A stretch of 64,000 bases of DNA from NCBI RefSeq assembly GCF_002139915.1, contig NZ_CP018788.1, forward strand, positions 248,001-312,000, written 5' to 3'. Below, piece after piece: positions 9,214-18,203 of this stretch. The notes beneath the pieces are model-generated. The model was not told where the DNA came from. It did not search any database and worked only from the letters and a program-made list of their open reading frames with translations. Both the position numbers and the translations under genes were made by a program. The stretch is from Campylobacter devanensis. Lineage in GTDB: Bacteria; Campylobacterota; Campylobacteria; Campylobacterales; Campylobacteraceae. Every line of letters starts with the position of its first letter. Within the stretch, counting starts at the first letter, position 1.

Positions 9214-9228
9214 TTTTATGGAGAAAAT

Positions 9229-10089
9229 ATGGTTAGATTTAGCTTGATTTTGGCATTTTTGGTTGGAGTGATTTGGGCTAAGCCGGTAGTTAGTGCAAGT
9301 ATTTTGCCAACGGCGTTTTTTGTTGAACAAATTGGTGCTAGTAGTGTTGAGGTTAATACGATTGTTCAAGAATTTGCCGATCCGCACTCATTTGAGCCTC
9401 GAGCTAGCGATATGAAAAAGCTTGAAAATAGTAATCTTTTCTTTGCAGTTGGAATAGAATATGAGGATGTTTGGTTGCCTAAATTTAGCAAGGCATTTCC
9501 AAATTTAAAAGTTATAAAAACTCAAGGCAAAACACCAAAATATGATAAAATCACTCATGATGATCACCACGAACATGGCGATCATAAACATGAAGAACAT
9601 AAGCATGAATTTGATACCCATATTTGGCTTGACCCTATAATGGTAAAGGAACAATCTAAAATAATTGCTAATGCTTTAAGTCAAAAATATCCACAAAATA
9701 GCGAACTCTATAGCCAAAATTTGGATAAATTTAATCAAGAAATTGATAAATTAGATAGTTATATAAAAGATAGTTTAAAAGATTTAAAAAATAGAAAATT
9801 TATGGTTTTTCACCCTTCGTGGGGATATTTTGCTAAGCGTTATAATCTAACTCAAATCGCTATAGAATCAGGTGGCAAAGAGCCAAAGCCTGCTGCCCTT
9901 GCAAAGCTTATTAAAATGGCAAAGAGTGAAAATATCAAGGTGATTTTCATCTCGCCTGAGTTTAGTCAAAAATCAGCTAAATTAATCGCAGAACAAACTG
10001 GCGCAAAGTTAATAGAAATCAATCATTTATCAAAAAATTGGCTTGAAAATATGTATACAATTGCTGATATTTTTAAAAGTTCGCTATGA
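9229..10089 (+). CDS. znuA: Zinc ABC transporter substrate-binding protein ZnuA
   Basis: Periplasmic zinc-binding protein that hands Zn2+ to ZnuB. The 286 residues start with a signal peptide (about 1-17, cleaved near WAKP). Zinc ligands expected in the family are H53 (FADPHSFEP), H131 (DTHIWLDP) and H195 (VFHPSWGYF), with an acidic residue near E244 (SPEF). A His-rich loop at about 110-127 (HDDHHEHGDHKHEEHKH) is typical of zinc rather than manganese carriers. The stop overlaps the znuC start (ATGA). Regulation by zinc is likely but no operator can be named. Confidence 0.95.
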   Translation: MVRFSLILAFLVGVIWAKPVVSASILPTAFFVEQIGASSVEVNTIVQEFADPHSFEPRASDMKKLENSNLFFAVGIEYEDVWLPKFSKAFPNLKVIKTQGKTPKYDKITHDDHHEHGDHKHEEHKHEFDTHIWLDPIMVKEQSKIIANALSQKYPQNSELYSQNLDKFNQEIDKLDSYIKDSLKDLKNRKFMVFHPSWGYFAKRYNLTQIAIESGGKEPKPAALAKLIKMAKSENIKVIFISPEFSQKSAKLIAEQTGAKLIEINHLSKNWLENMYTIADIFKSSL

Positions 10090-10847
10090 ATATTGAGATT
10101 ACAAATTTAAGCTTTGGCTATGATGATGGTAATATTTTTAAAAATTTAAATTTTAGCTACCATAGTAGAGATTTTTTAGCAATTATTGGACCAAATGGCG
10201 GAGGCAAAAGTACACTTTTAAAGCTAATGCTTGGAATATTAGAGCCACAATCTGGTAAAATTAGTATAGATTCTAAGCCGCCAAAATTAGCAAAAGAACT
10301 AATTGGCTATGTTCCGCAGTATATTCCAGTTAATAAAACCTTTCCAATGAGTGTTTTAGAAGTTGTACTGATGGGAAGACTGCGTAGCGGGCTATTTAAG
10401 TTCTATTCAAAAGCAGATAAAAATATGGCTATGCAAGCTCTTAAGATGGTAGGTATGCAAGATTTTAGCACCAGGGGAATTGGCGCACTTAGTGGCGGTC
10501 AAAGACAAAGGGTTTATATTGCTAGGGCATTAGTAAGCGGGGCTAGGATCTTAATGCTAGATGAGCCAACGGCTAGTATCGATACGCAAGGCCAAGCTCA
10601 AATTTATTCTGTATTAAAAGAGATAAACCAATCAAATGTAGGAGTAATTGCCATAAGTCATGATATAAATATGGCTATGAATTTTGCTACTAAAGTCGCC
10701 TATGTAAATAGTGGTAGTGTGGTGCTTCATGATATTTCAAATTTGGATAATAGAGAGTTTATAAATCATCTTAGTAAGAGTCATACACATTTTTGCGATG
10801 TTGAACTAGCGCTTAATAGTTGTGGTTGTGCTTCACATAAGGAGTAG
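10086..10847 (+). CDS. znuC: Zinc ABC transporter ATPase ZnuC
   Basis: ATP-binding subunit of the zinc importer, 253 residues. Walker A is GPNGGGKST, the signature is LSGGQRQRVYIARAL, Walker B is ILMLDEPTASID and the switch His lies in AISHDIN. The C-terminal tail is rich in His and Cys (HTHFCDVE and SCGCASHKE), which could bind zinc and sense its level. It overlaps znuA by four bases and lies two bases before znuB, so the three genes form a tight operon. Confidence 0.95.
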   Translation: MNIEITNLSFGYDDGNIFKNLNFSYHSRDFLAIIGPNGGGKSTLLKLMLGILEPQSGKISIDSKPPKLAKELIGYVPQYIPVNKTFPMSVLEVVLMGRLRSGLFKFYSKADKNMAMQALKMVGMQDFSTRGIGALSGGQRQRVYIARALVSGARILMLDEPTASIDTQGQAQIYSVLKEINQSNVGVIAISHDINMAMNFATKVAYVNSGSVVLHDISNLDNREFINHLSKSHTHFCDVELALNSCGCASHKE

Positions 10848-10849
10848 TA

Positions 10850-11644
10850 GTGGAGATTTTAAGCTTTAGCTTTATGCAAAATGCTTTAATTGCTGGGATT
10901 TTAGTTAGTATAGCGTGTGGTGTGATTGGTTCACTTATTGTGATAAATAAGATGACTTTTATCGCTGGTGGTGTGGCACATGGGGCGTATGGCGGGATTG
11001 GAATAGCCTTTTTTTTAGGCGCATCTCCACTTCTTGGAGCGGCTGGGTTTGCAGTAGCAATTGGACTACTTATCGCATTTATTAGTGGACAAAATCGTGA
11101 TCGAATAGATAGCGTAATTGGTGCTATCTGGGCGTTTGGAATGGCTGTTGGGATTATTTTTGTTGATCTTAGCCCTGGGTATAATGCTGATTTGATGAGC
11201 TATCTATTTGGTTCGATTTTAGCTGTAAGCACAGAAGATCTGATATTTATGGGTATTTTGGATGCTATTTTTATAGCTTTTGCTTTGCTTTTTTACACTC
11301 AAATTTGTGCTTTTTGCTTTGATAGTGAGTTTGCTAAGCTTCGTGGAGTAAATGTTAACTTTTTATACTATTTAATGAGTGCATTAATCGCACTTTGTGT
11401 AGTTAGCACTATTAGGGTTGTAGGGCTTATTTTAGTAATTGCTTTGCTTAGTATTCCACCATATATTGCTGAGAAATTTAGTCCAAATTTGGCCATAATG
11501 ATGGTTTTATCTGCGATTTTATCAGCTATATTTATATTTTGTGGGTTGATACTTAGCTACTATTTGGATCTAACAAGCGGAGCAGCAATTATCGCAGTAG
11601 CTACTGTGGTATTTTTTGTAGTGGAGTTTTGTAAAAGAGGGTGA
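10850..11644 (+). CDS. znuB: Zinc ABC transporter permease ZnuB
   Basis: Inner-membrane permease of the zinc importer, 264 residues with about eight hydrophobic helices, and the ABC-3 family signatures KMTFIAGGVAHGAYGGIG and RVVGLILVIALLSIPP. It starts at GTG 10850, two bases after znuC, with GGAG from the znuC end as ribosome binding site. Its TGA stop directly abuts the stop codon of the convergent pseB gene with no base between them, so no separate terminator is possible there. Confidence 0.94.
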   Translation: MEILSFSFMQNALIAGILVSIACGVIGSLIVINKMTFIAGGVAHGAYGGIGIAFFLGASPLLGAAGFAVAIGLLIAFISGQNRDRIDSVIGAIWAFGMAVGIIFVDLSPGYNADLMSYLFGSILAVSTEDLIFMGILDAIFIAFALLFYTQICAFCFDSEFAKLRGVNVNFLYYLMSALIALCVVSTIRVVGLILVIALLSIPPYIAEKFSPNLAIMMVLSAILSAIFIFCGLILSYYLDLTSGAAIIAVATVVFFVVEFCKRG

Positions 11645-12649
<1,005 letters not shown>

Positions 12650-12655
12650 CTAATA

Positions 12656-13087
12656 TTAATGCATCTTAGCTGGAATTACTTTTTTAACCGGAATTTGGTT
12701 TAGTTCATAAGTTTTGCCATTGCTAAAGGTTAAATTTAAATCTATATTGCTATTTTCATTGATTTGATTTTGAATACCTAAAAACATTATATGAAGTCCA
12801 CCTGGTTTTAGTTCAACTGATGAATTAGCTGGGATTTTGATACTTGGAATTTGTATCATTTTTTTCATACCATTTTCTTCTATGTGAGTGTGAAGTTCAG
12901 TTACTTTACTTATATTACTATTAGCTGAAATTAATTCAACATCGCTATTGCTTGTATTTTGAATTTTCATAAATGCAGCGCTGTTTTTAGCATTTGGTGG
13001 AGTTGCTTTGGCATATGGGTCAACTAATAAAACTTCAGCTTGTAAAGTAAGCATAGTTATAGCTGCTAAAGAGAAATATTTGAACAT
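12656..13087 (-). CDS. PCuAC-type periplasmic copper chaperone
   Basis: A 143-residue exported protein that binds Cu(I) and delivers it to cytochrome oxidase. The signal peptide is about residues 1-17. The family motif H-x10-M-x21-H-x-M is complete: H66, M77, H99 and M101 (in GGLHIMFLG). It lies 15 bases upstream of pseB on the same strand, although the two functions are unrelated, and is divergent from pgp2. A role in cbb3 oxidase assembly is inferred from the family. Confidence 0.9.
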   Translation of the reverse strand: MFKYFSLAAITMLTLQAEVLLVDPYAKATPPNAKNSAAFMKIQNTSNSDVELISANSNISKVTELHTHIEENGMKKMIQIPSIKIPANSSVELKPGGLHIMFLGIQNQINENSNIDLNLTFSNGKTYELNQIPVKKVIPAKMH

Positions 13088-13161
13088 TACAATATCCTTA
13101 TATAAAAATTTAAATAGGCCAAATTATACAGGAATTTAAATTAATTTTCAACCGATTTTGA

Positions 13162-13167
13162 TATAAT
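13162..13167 (+). promoter_or_regulatory. Extended -10 promoter of pgp2
   Basis: TTTTGATATAAT ends at 13167, giving the extended form TGATATAAT that replaces a -35 box in Campylobacter sigma-70 promoters. It lies 40 bases before the GTG start of pgp2. Confidence 0.6.
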
Positions 13168-13207
13168 TTTGGAATTTAAAAATTTATAAAATTCAAGGAA
13201 AAACAGA

Positions 13208-14173
13208 GTGAAAAAGCTTATTTTGCTACTAATTTCAGCTTGTATGATTGCTGGTGAATTAGAAGACTTATACCTTCAAGGTGGTATCACAGCAGTGCAA
13301 AAAAAGATAGAAAAAAATCTTCAAAATCCAGAATACTGGAATAATAATTTAAAAGATATGAACTTGACATACGGCTACTATAGTAATAGCGATAGACTTA
13401 TTATTGCAGTGGATAAAACTGCAAAGCAAATTTCAATAAATAGATATGAAAATGGTAATATTAAGGTGCTAAAAAGCAATGAGATAATCACTGGATTAAT
13501 GGGCGAAAAACTAGCCGAGGGTGATCTAAAAACACCTGTAGGCGCATATGAGATTACTCGCAGATTTACCCCACCAACAACATATTATGGGCCAGTTGCC
13601 TTTAGTCTTTCATATCCAAATTTATACGATAAGATGCGTAGCAGAACCGGTAGCGGGATTTGGATTCACGGTTATCCGATGGAGGGCGATGTAAGAGAAA
13701 ACGAAGTAGAAACTAGAGGTTGTGTGGCGATGAAAAATGATCTGTTAATAGCCTTTGAAGATGTCGTAAAAAATAATAAATCCATTGTAATAATTAGTGA
13801 AAAAGGCTATCCGCAAGCTTTAACTTCAGATATTGCAGTGATTTTTGCTGGACTTTTTGCGTGGAAAAATGCTTGGACGATAAGCGATTTGGATAGATAT
13901 TTAAGCTTTTATAGTAGTGATTTTCGCCGTTTTGATGGAATGAAATTAAGCGAATTCTCGGCGATGAAAAAAAGAGTATTTAGTAAGAATGAAAGCAAGA
14001 TAATTGAATTTAAAAACTTTACAATCGTACCATATCCTAGTACTGATAGTAAAAATATTTATCGTGTGAGCTTTGATGAGAGATATAGAGCTGATACATA
14101 TAATTTTGATGGGCAAAAGGTGCTATATGTGGCTGTAGAAAATAATAAGATGAAAATATTAATAGAGGAGTAA
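13208..14173 (+). CDS. pgp2: LD-carboxypeptidase Pgp2 (YkuD domain)
   Basis: Periplasmic peptidase that trims peptidoglycan tetrapeptides to tripeptides and is needed for helical cell shape in C. jejuni. The 321 residues have a signal peptide (1-15), a YkuD catalytic domain (about 62-195) with H154 (IWIHGYP) and nucleophile C172 (ETRGCVAMKN), and a C-terminal NTF2-like domain (about 215-321). This YkuD plus NTF2 pair is the Pgp2 arrangement, and the order pgp2, small gene, alr agrees with C. jejuni as I recall it. The start is GTG 13208 after CAAGGA. A classical LD-transpeptidase is the alternative. Confidence 0.9.
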   Translation: MKKLILLLISACMIAGELEDLYLQGGITAVQKKIEKNLQNPEYWNNNLKDMNLTYGYYSNSDRLIIAVDKTAKQISINRYENGNIKVLKSNEIITGLMGEKLAEGDLKTPVGAYEITRRFTPPTTYYGPVAFSLSYPNLYDKMRSRTGSGIWIHGYPMEGDVRENEVETRGCVAMKNDLLIAFEDVVKNNKSIVIISEKGYPQALTSDIAVIFAGLFAWKNAWTISDLDRYLSFYSSDFRRFDGMKLSEFSAMKKRVFSKNESKIIEFKNFTIVPYPSTDSKNIYRVSFDERYRADTYNFDGQKVLYVAVENNKMKILIEE

Positions 14174-14175
14174 AA

Positions 14176-14418
14176 ATGAGCGATGATAAAGAGTTAGTTA
14201 AAAAGCAAATAGAAGAGTTTTTAGCTGCAAGGGGTAGATTTTTTGAAGTTTTGGATGCGAGTGTGCCTAAAAAGGGTAATAGCACGGCTTTTGACTTTGA
14301 TGCTTGTAATGAGCCAAGTTTAAAAGCACTATATAAAGAGTTTTACGCATATGATTATGCAGTAAGAAAGATGTTGCCACATATTTATAAAAAATTTGAT
14401 TTGAGCTTTAATGTCTGA
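14176..14418 (+). CDS. Conserved 80-residue protein between pgp2 and alr
   Basis: A small soluble helical protein that I do not recognise as a named family. It has no signal peptide or membrane segment; charged and aromatic residues dominate its second half (YKEFYAYDYAVRKMLPHIYK). It starts two bases after the pgp2 stop and overlaps the alr start by eight bases, so it is translationally coupled to a cell-wall gene pair. A role tied to peptidoglycan metabolism is only a guess from position. Confidence 0.75.
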   Translation: MSDDKELVKKQIEEFLAARGRFFEVLDASVPKKGNSTAFDFDACNEPSLKALYKEFYAYDYAVRKMLPHIYKKFDLSFNV

Positions 14419-15415
14419 GATCTTACTTTCTAAGAGTGCTTATGAGCATAATCTTACTCAAATTGCTAAAAAAGTAGGCTCTAAAAAACGAATAATTTCT
14501 GTATTAAAAGATAATGCTTATGGGCATGGGGCGCTTTTAATGGGGAAAATTGCAAAAGAGTTTGGTATAGAGATAACCTGCGTAAAAAGCGAGATAGAAG
14601 CTAGAGAACTAGCTGGATTATTTAAGAGTATTATAGTGCTTTCTCATCTGCCAAATGGCAATGAGAGCGGTGAGTTTATTTATGCTATTAATGATATTAG
14701 GGCTTTAGAGATTATTAGGCCTGGTACTCAAATTCATCTTGCTATTGATACTTTAATGCATAGAAACGGTATAGATGTAAGTCAGATTAAAAGTGCTATA
14801 GAGATTATTAAAAGACGAAATTTAGATCTAAAGGGTGCTTTTACTCACTTTAGAGCTAGCGATGAGCATGGGGCAGATTACTTCGTGCAAAAAGATAATT
14901 TTGAGCTAGCTAAAATTATGATAAGAGAGCTATTTAATAAAGAGCTTATATTTCATTCTCATAACTCTGCAGCAATAGAAAGAGCTAGCGATGTAGGCGA
15001 TGAGTATGTTCGTGCTGGGATGGCGCAATTTGGATATTCTGGATTTGATGAGAGCTTAGGATTAAAAAAAGTTTTAAAGCTATATGCAAATCGTGTAAGC
15101 TCTAGAGTATTAAAAGCTGGTCAAAGCGTGGGCTATGGTGGCGTATTTACGGCTAAAGAAGATATGAATATTGCTACATATGACCTTGGCTATGGAGATG
15201 GGTTGCTTCGTTATAATGGCAAAGGCGAGTTATATTTAGCTAATGGCGAGCCAATTTTAGGCAAGATGTCTATGGATAGCTTTAGCTCTATAGATATGGG
15301 TGAGAGAATTTGCGTATTTGATAATGCTGATATTTGGGCGGAGTTTTTTGATACTATTAATTATGATATTTTAGTTAAGCTTAGCCCTACGATTGCTAGA
15401 AGAGTAGTGGAGTGA
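14411..15415 (+). CDS. alr: Alanine racemase
   Basis: PLP enzyme that makes D-alanine for peptidoglycan. The 334 residues begin with the TIM-barrel cofactor motif VLKDNAYGHG, in which K33 is the PLP lysine. The second catalytic residue, a tyrosine, lies in AGQSVGYGGVF, followed by DLGYGDGLLRY and LGKMSMDS, all typical of the family. It is a little shorter than E. coli Alr (359). It is the last gene of the pgp2 operon, so D-Ala supply and shape-determining trimming are expressed together. Confidence 0.93.
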   Translation: MSEILLSKSAYEHNLTQIAKKVGSKKRIISVLKDNAYGHGALLMGKIAKEFGIEITCVKSEIEARELAGLFKSIIVLSHLPNGNESGEFIYAINDIRALEIIRPGTQIHLAIDTLMHRNGIDVSQIKSAIEIIKRRNLDLKGAFTHFRASDEHGADYFVQKDNFELAKIMIRELFNKELIFHSHNSAAIERASDVGDEYVRAGMAQFGYSGFDESLGLKKVLKLYANRVSSRVLKAGQSVGYGGVFTAKEDMNIATYDLGYGDGLLRYNGKGELYLANGEPILGKMSMDSFSSIDMGERICVFDNADIWAEFFDTINYDILVKLSPTIARRVVE

Positions 15416-15657
15416 TTGTTTAAATTTTTAGATTTAGATTATTTAATTTTTTGGACTAAGCAAATTTAGATTAACCAAAATTTGGTTGATAAATTTCAGA
15501 TTATTAAATTCAAATCAATTTTTTAGATTAAGTGATTTTAGGTTAATAAAATTCTGTTATTTAAATTCAGATTTTAGATGATTGAATTTCTTCGGTTATT
15601 TGATTTTTAATTTTGAATCCCATAATGGCTCAGCCGACGCATTGTCGGCTAGAGTTG
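15416..15657. other. Low-complexity AT-rich convergent intergenic region
   Basis: A 242-base gap between the convergent alr and gdhA genes. It has no reading frame with a start and ribosome binding site. It consists of loosely repeated blocks around TTTAGATTA, AAATTCAGATT and TTAATAAAATT, plus a small palindrome CCAAAATTTGG near 15476, and ends in the only GC-rich hairpin of the area. Confidence 0.6.
15632..15650 (-). terminator. GC-rich hairpin downstream of gdhA
   Basis: AGCCGAC (15632-15638) pairs perfectly with GTCGGCT (15644-15650) around a five-base loop, seven bases after the gdhA stop. It is not followed by a clear U-run in either direction, so it may be a weak terminator or an mRNA 3'-end stabiliser. 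Confidence 0.45.
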
Positions 15658-17022
15658 TTATACATATCCTTGATCGATCATCGCATCAGCGACTTTTCTA
15701 AATCCTGCGATATTTGCTCCTAGAACAAGGTTGCCCGGTACGCCAAATTCAACAGAAGTTTCATAACTAGCTTCAAAGATATTTGTCATAATGCGGTGAA
15801 GTTTGCTATCTACTTCATCGAAAGTCCATTTTTGCATACTTGCGTTTTGTGCCATTTCTAATCCGCTAGTTGCCACGCCACCAGCATTTGCAGCCTTAGC
15901 AGGACCAAATAAGAAATCTTTTTTGCTAAGCATAAAGTCAATAGCCTCAAGTGTGCTAGGCATATTTGCACCTTCACAAACTAATCTACAACCATTATTA
16001 TAAAGAGTTTTGATATCTTCTAAATTTAGCTCATTTTGTGTAGCACTTGGGAATGCAGCATCACATGGAACGCTCCAAATTCCATTTGTACCAGCTTTAT
16101 ACTCGCTAACAGGAGTGAATTTCGCACTAGGTTTAGCCGCTGCGTATTCGCTAAGGCCTTTTCTCTCAACTTCTTTAATGCGTTTTAATAGCTCTACATC
16201 GATACCTTCACTATCATAGATAAATCCTGTTGAATCACTAACTGTTATAGGAAGTGCGCCAAGTTGATATAGTTTTTGAGCTGTATATATAGCCACATTG
16301 CCAGCACCGCTTATTGAGCATTTTTTGCCTTCTAGGCTGCTATTTTGTTTTTTAAGCATCTCTTGAGCGAAATATACTGAGCCATAACCAGTAGCTTCTA
16401 CCCTTACTAAGCTACCACCCCAGTCTAGTCCTTTACCAGTCAAAGCACCATCAAAGCGATTTGTTAGTTTTTTATATTGACCAAACATATAGCCAATTTC
16501 ACGACCACCAACACCGATATCGCCAGCTGGGACATCTTTTACATCGCCGATTAATTTGTATAATTCATTCATAAAAGCTTGACAAAATCTCATAATCTCG
16601 CCATCGCTTTTGCCTTTTGGATCGAAATTTGCGCCGCCTTTACCGCCGCCCATATTAAGGCCTGTGAGTGAGTTTTTAAAGATTTGCTCAAAGCCTAAAA
16701 ATTTGATGATATCAAGGCATACTGATGGGTGAAATCTCAAACCACCTTTATATGGTCCAAGAGCAGAGTTAAATTCTACACGATATCCGAAGTGTGAACA
16801 AGGTTCGTTTTTGTCATTCATATAAGTCACTCTAAACATCGTAGTTCTTTCAGGCATTACAATACGATCTATGATTTTGTGATCTAGATACTTTTTCTCT
16901 TTTTCTAAAAGTGGTTCTAAAGTATGTAAAACCTCTGTAGTGGCTTGTAAAAATGTTGTTTGACCTGGACTTGACTTTTTGATATTTTCAAGTGTTTGGT
17001 TGATATACTCATGTACTGACAT
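15658..17022 (-). CDS. gdhA: NADP-type glutamate dehydrogenase
   Basis: Assimilates ammonia by reductive amination of 2-oxoglutarate. The 454 residues are the usual length of the hexameric bacterial enzyme. Substrate-binding and catalytic motifs are PYKGGLRFHPSV, NMGGGKGGANFDPKGKSDGE (catalytic Lys) and VPAGDIGVGGREIGYMFGQY; the NAD(P) fold has SGAGNVAIYTAQKL and the C-terminal part CEGANMPST and NAGGVATSGLEM. It is a single-gene unit with its own upstream region at 17023-17140. I do not recall gdhA in C. jejuni, which uses glutamine synthetase/GOGAT, so this hints at another Campylobacter group. Confidence 0.95.
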   Translation of the reverse strand: MSVHEYINQTLENIKKSSPGQTTFLQATTEVLHTLEPLLEKEKKYLDHKIIDRIVMPERTTMFRVTYMNDKNEPCSHFGYRVEFNSALGPYKGGLRFHPSVCLDIIKFLGFEQIFKNSLTGLNMGGGKGGANFDPKGKSDGEIMRFCQAFMNELYKLIGDVKDVPAGDIGVGGREIGYMFGQYKKLTNRFDGALTGKGLDWGGSLVRVEATGYGSVYFAQEMLKKQNSSLEGKKCSISGAGNVAIYTAQKLYQLGALPITVSDSTGFIYDSEGIDVELLKRIKEVERKGLSEYAAAKPSAKFTPVSEYKAGTNGIWSVPCDAAFPSATQNELNLEDIKTLYNNGCRLVCEGANMPSTLEAIDFMLSKKDFLFGPAKAANAGGVATSGLEMAQNASMQKWTFDEVDSKLHRIMTNIFEASYETSVEFGVPGNLVLGANIAGFRKVADAMIDQGYV

Positions 17023-17140
17023 TGTAACTCCTATTGTGAAAATGTTTGTAGTTGGATTATATTTAATTTTTCTTAAATTTAATCTTAATATAGAAAAATT
17101 TAGGATAATTTTTGGTTATATTGTTACAAATTTACTCACT

Positions 17141-17815
17141 TTATGGGTGAAAATTATGCTTTTTTGATAGTGAAATAAATTTTTTTAGGGCTAATTTTTC
17201 CCTGTTTTTGATACCATAGCTAATATGCTCTAGATACCATAAAATCATATTTGGATGGATATTTCTACTTTTTGAATATTCATTGAGTATGTATTTTGGT
17301 ATCTTTATTTTTTGCTTTAAGAATTGATTAATAATTTTTTTATACAAATTTTGATTTTTATTACAGCAAAATAGTCCAAAAACAAAAGGTAGCCCCGTTT
17401 TTTGATACCAAATTTCACCCATATCATAAAATTTATCCCCACCATCTTTTATATATTGTCTTAATGCTTCATCTCCTATTATTATCTCTCCATTAAGCGA
17501 CAAAATTTTACCAAGCATATTTGAACTCTTAGATGCGGGGTCTAGTTTTTTGGGGCTATTTTTACGCACTAAGACTGATTTTACCGCACCTTTGGCGCAT
17601 ATTCCTAAATTTAGTTTTGTGTATTTTGGATTTCTACTCTCTATGCTTGAGATGATGGCGGCATCGATTCGCCTTTTGCTTAGATCTTCGCATAATTTTG
17701 CTGGGGTGCCTTTTTTGAATTCAATAGATTTTTTAGTTTGATTGCTTAGTGGGTAGCGCTTTAAAAATACATGAAATGGAAGCAAATTTAGATAATCAAT
17801 CTTGCCAAATAGCAT
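17141..17815 (-). CDS. mqnA: Menaquinone biosynthesis protein MqnA
   Basis: Chorismate dehydratase, first step of the futalosine route to menaquinone. The 224 residues begin MLFGKIDYLNLLPFHVFLKR and contain KGTPAKLCEDLSKRRIDAAIISSIES, a periplasmic-binding-protein-like fold typical of MqnA. The prenyltransferase MqnP of the same route is encoded at 38386. It is a monocistronic minus-strand gene; upstream lies the 388-base gap that leads to the duplicated modules. From memory, the C. jejuni homologue sits near maeB and gltX, so the duplicated modules appear to lie inside an otherwise conserved neighbourhood. Confidence 0.87.
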   Translation of the reverse strand: MLFGKIDYLNLLPFHVFLKRYPLSNQTKKSIEFKKGTPAKLCEDLSKRRIDAAIISSIESRNPKYTKLNLGICAKGAVKSVLVRKNSPKKLDPASKSSNMLGKILSLNGEIIIGDEALRQYIKDGGDKFYDMGEIWYQKTGLPFVFGLFCCNKNQNLYKKIINQFLKQKIKIPKYILNEYSKSRNIHPNMILWYLEHISYGIKNREKLALKKFISLSKKHNFHP

Positions 17816-17958
17816 ATTTAAACCCTTTATTAGTGTGTTATCTTCAGCGTCTTTAAGGGCTGAGATTTATAGCCTTTATGGCTTAAAATTTGGATTAAAT
17901 ATATGGATTATACCCCAAATTTGCTTAATTTTTGAGCCTTAGCGCAAGGGATTATATC
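17816..17958. other. Intergenic stretch upstream of module 1
   Basis: First part of the 388-base gap between mqnA and the first large protein. It holds small inverted repeats, such as AAATTTGG near 17890 with CCAAATTT near 17915, and no coding frame. It should carry the mqnA promoter on the minus strand. Confidence 0.4.
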
Positions 17959-17976
17959 TAAAATAATCAAAATATA

Positions 17977-18003
17977 TTAAGCTATTTTTCTTATCGCCGA
18001 TTT
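17977..18003 (+). promoter_or_regulatory. Sigma-28 (FliA)-like promoter, copy 1
   Basis: TTAAGCTA (17977-17984), an 11-base spacer and GCCGATTT (17996-18003). Against the FliA consensus TAAAGTTT-N11-GCCGATAA, the spacer is exact, the -10 box matches at six of eight positions and the -35 box at five of eight. It lies 32 bases before the small gene start. Confidence 0.6.
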
Positions 18004-18034
18004 ATGGATTATATTTCAAATAAAAAGAGATTTT

Positions 18035-18152
18035 ATGAAAAAGTTTGCTTTAGCAACTATTTTTTTAGTTTCTGCTCTTTTTTTCAGCAGATAATTTTAT
18101 CTTTTATTTTAATAATGACAAACTTATAGTTGCTGATATTAGGGCATATTAA
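18035..18152 (+). pseudogene. Frameshifted 38-codon exported-peptide gene, copy 1
   Basis: Same gene as at 20101-20217, but the T-run at 18078-18084 has seven bases instead of six. The frame from ATG 18035 therefore stops at TAA 18092 after 19 codons, inside what should be the signal peptide cleavage region. Downstream codons remain intact in the other frame up to TAA 18150, with one Gly-to-Asp change. The damage is a single base in a homopolymer, so it could be recent, reversible by slippage, or a sequencing error. Confidence 0.7.
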
Positions 18153-18156
18153 TTAA

Positions 18157-18181
18157 CTTTGGGCGATTAATTCGCCTAAAG
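18157..18181 (+). promoter_or_regulatory. Hairpin between small gene and large gene, copy 1
   Basis: CTTTGGGCGA (18157-18166) pairs with TCGCCTAAAG (18172-18181) around a five-base loop, with one G-U pair. It lies five bases after the small gene stop and 11 bases before the AGAAAGG ribosome binding site of the large gene. No U-run follows, so it looks more like an RNA-processing, stability or attenuation element than a full terminator. Confidence 0.5.
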
Positions 18182-18203
18182 CTCAACGCAAGAAAGGTTT
18201 AAA

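Larger units (their letters stand above)
17959..18152 (+). repeat. Leader repeat, copy 1 (promoter plus small gene)
   Basis: A 194-base sequence repeated at 20024-20217 with only two substitutions and two single-base indels. It contains the sigma-28-like promoter, a ribosome binding site and the 38-codon exported-peptide gene. One indel (A at about 20030) is upstream of the promoter; the other is in the T-run of the small gene and breaks its frame in this copy. Confidence 0.9.

Noticed and set aside
9175-9387. Minus-strand frame over the znuA start
   Set aside because: It is antisense to the znuA signal peptide, low in complexity where it crosses the tandem repeat, and lacks a ribosome binding site.
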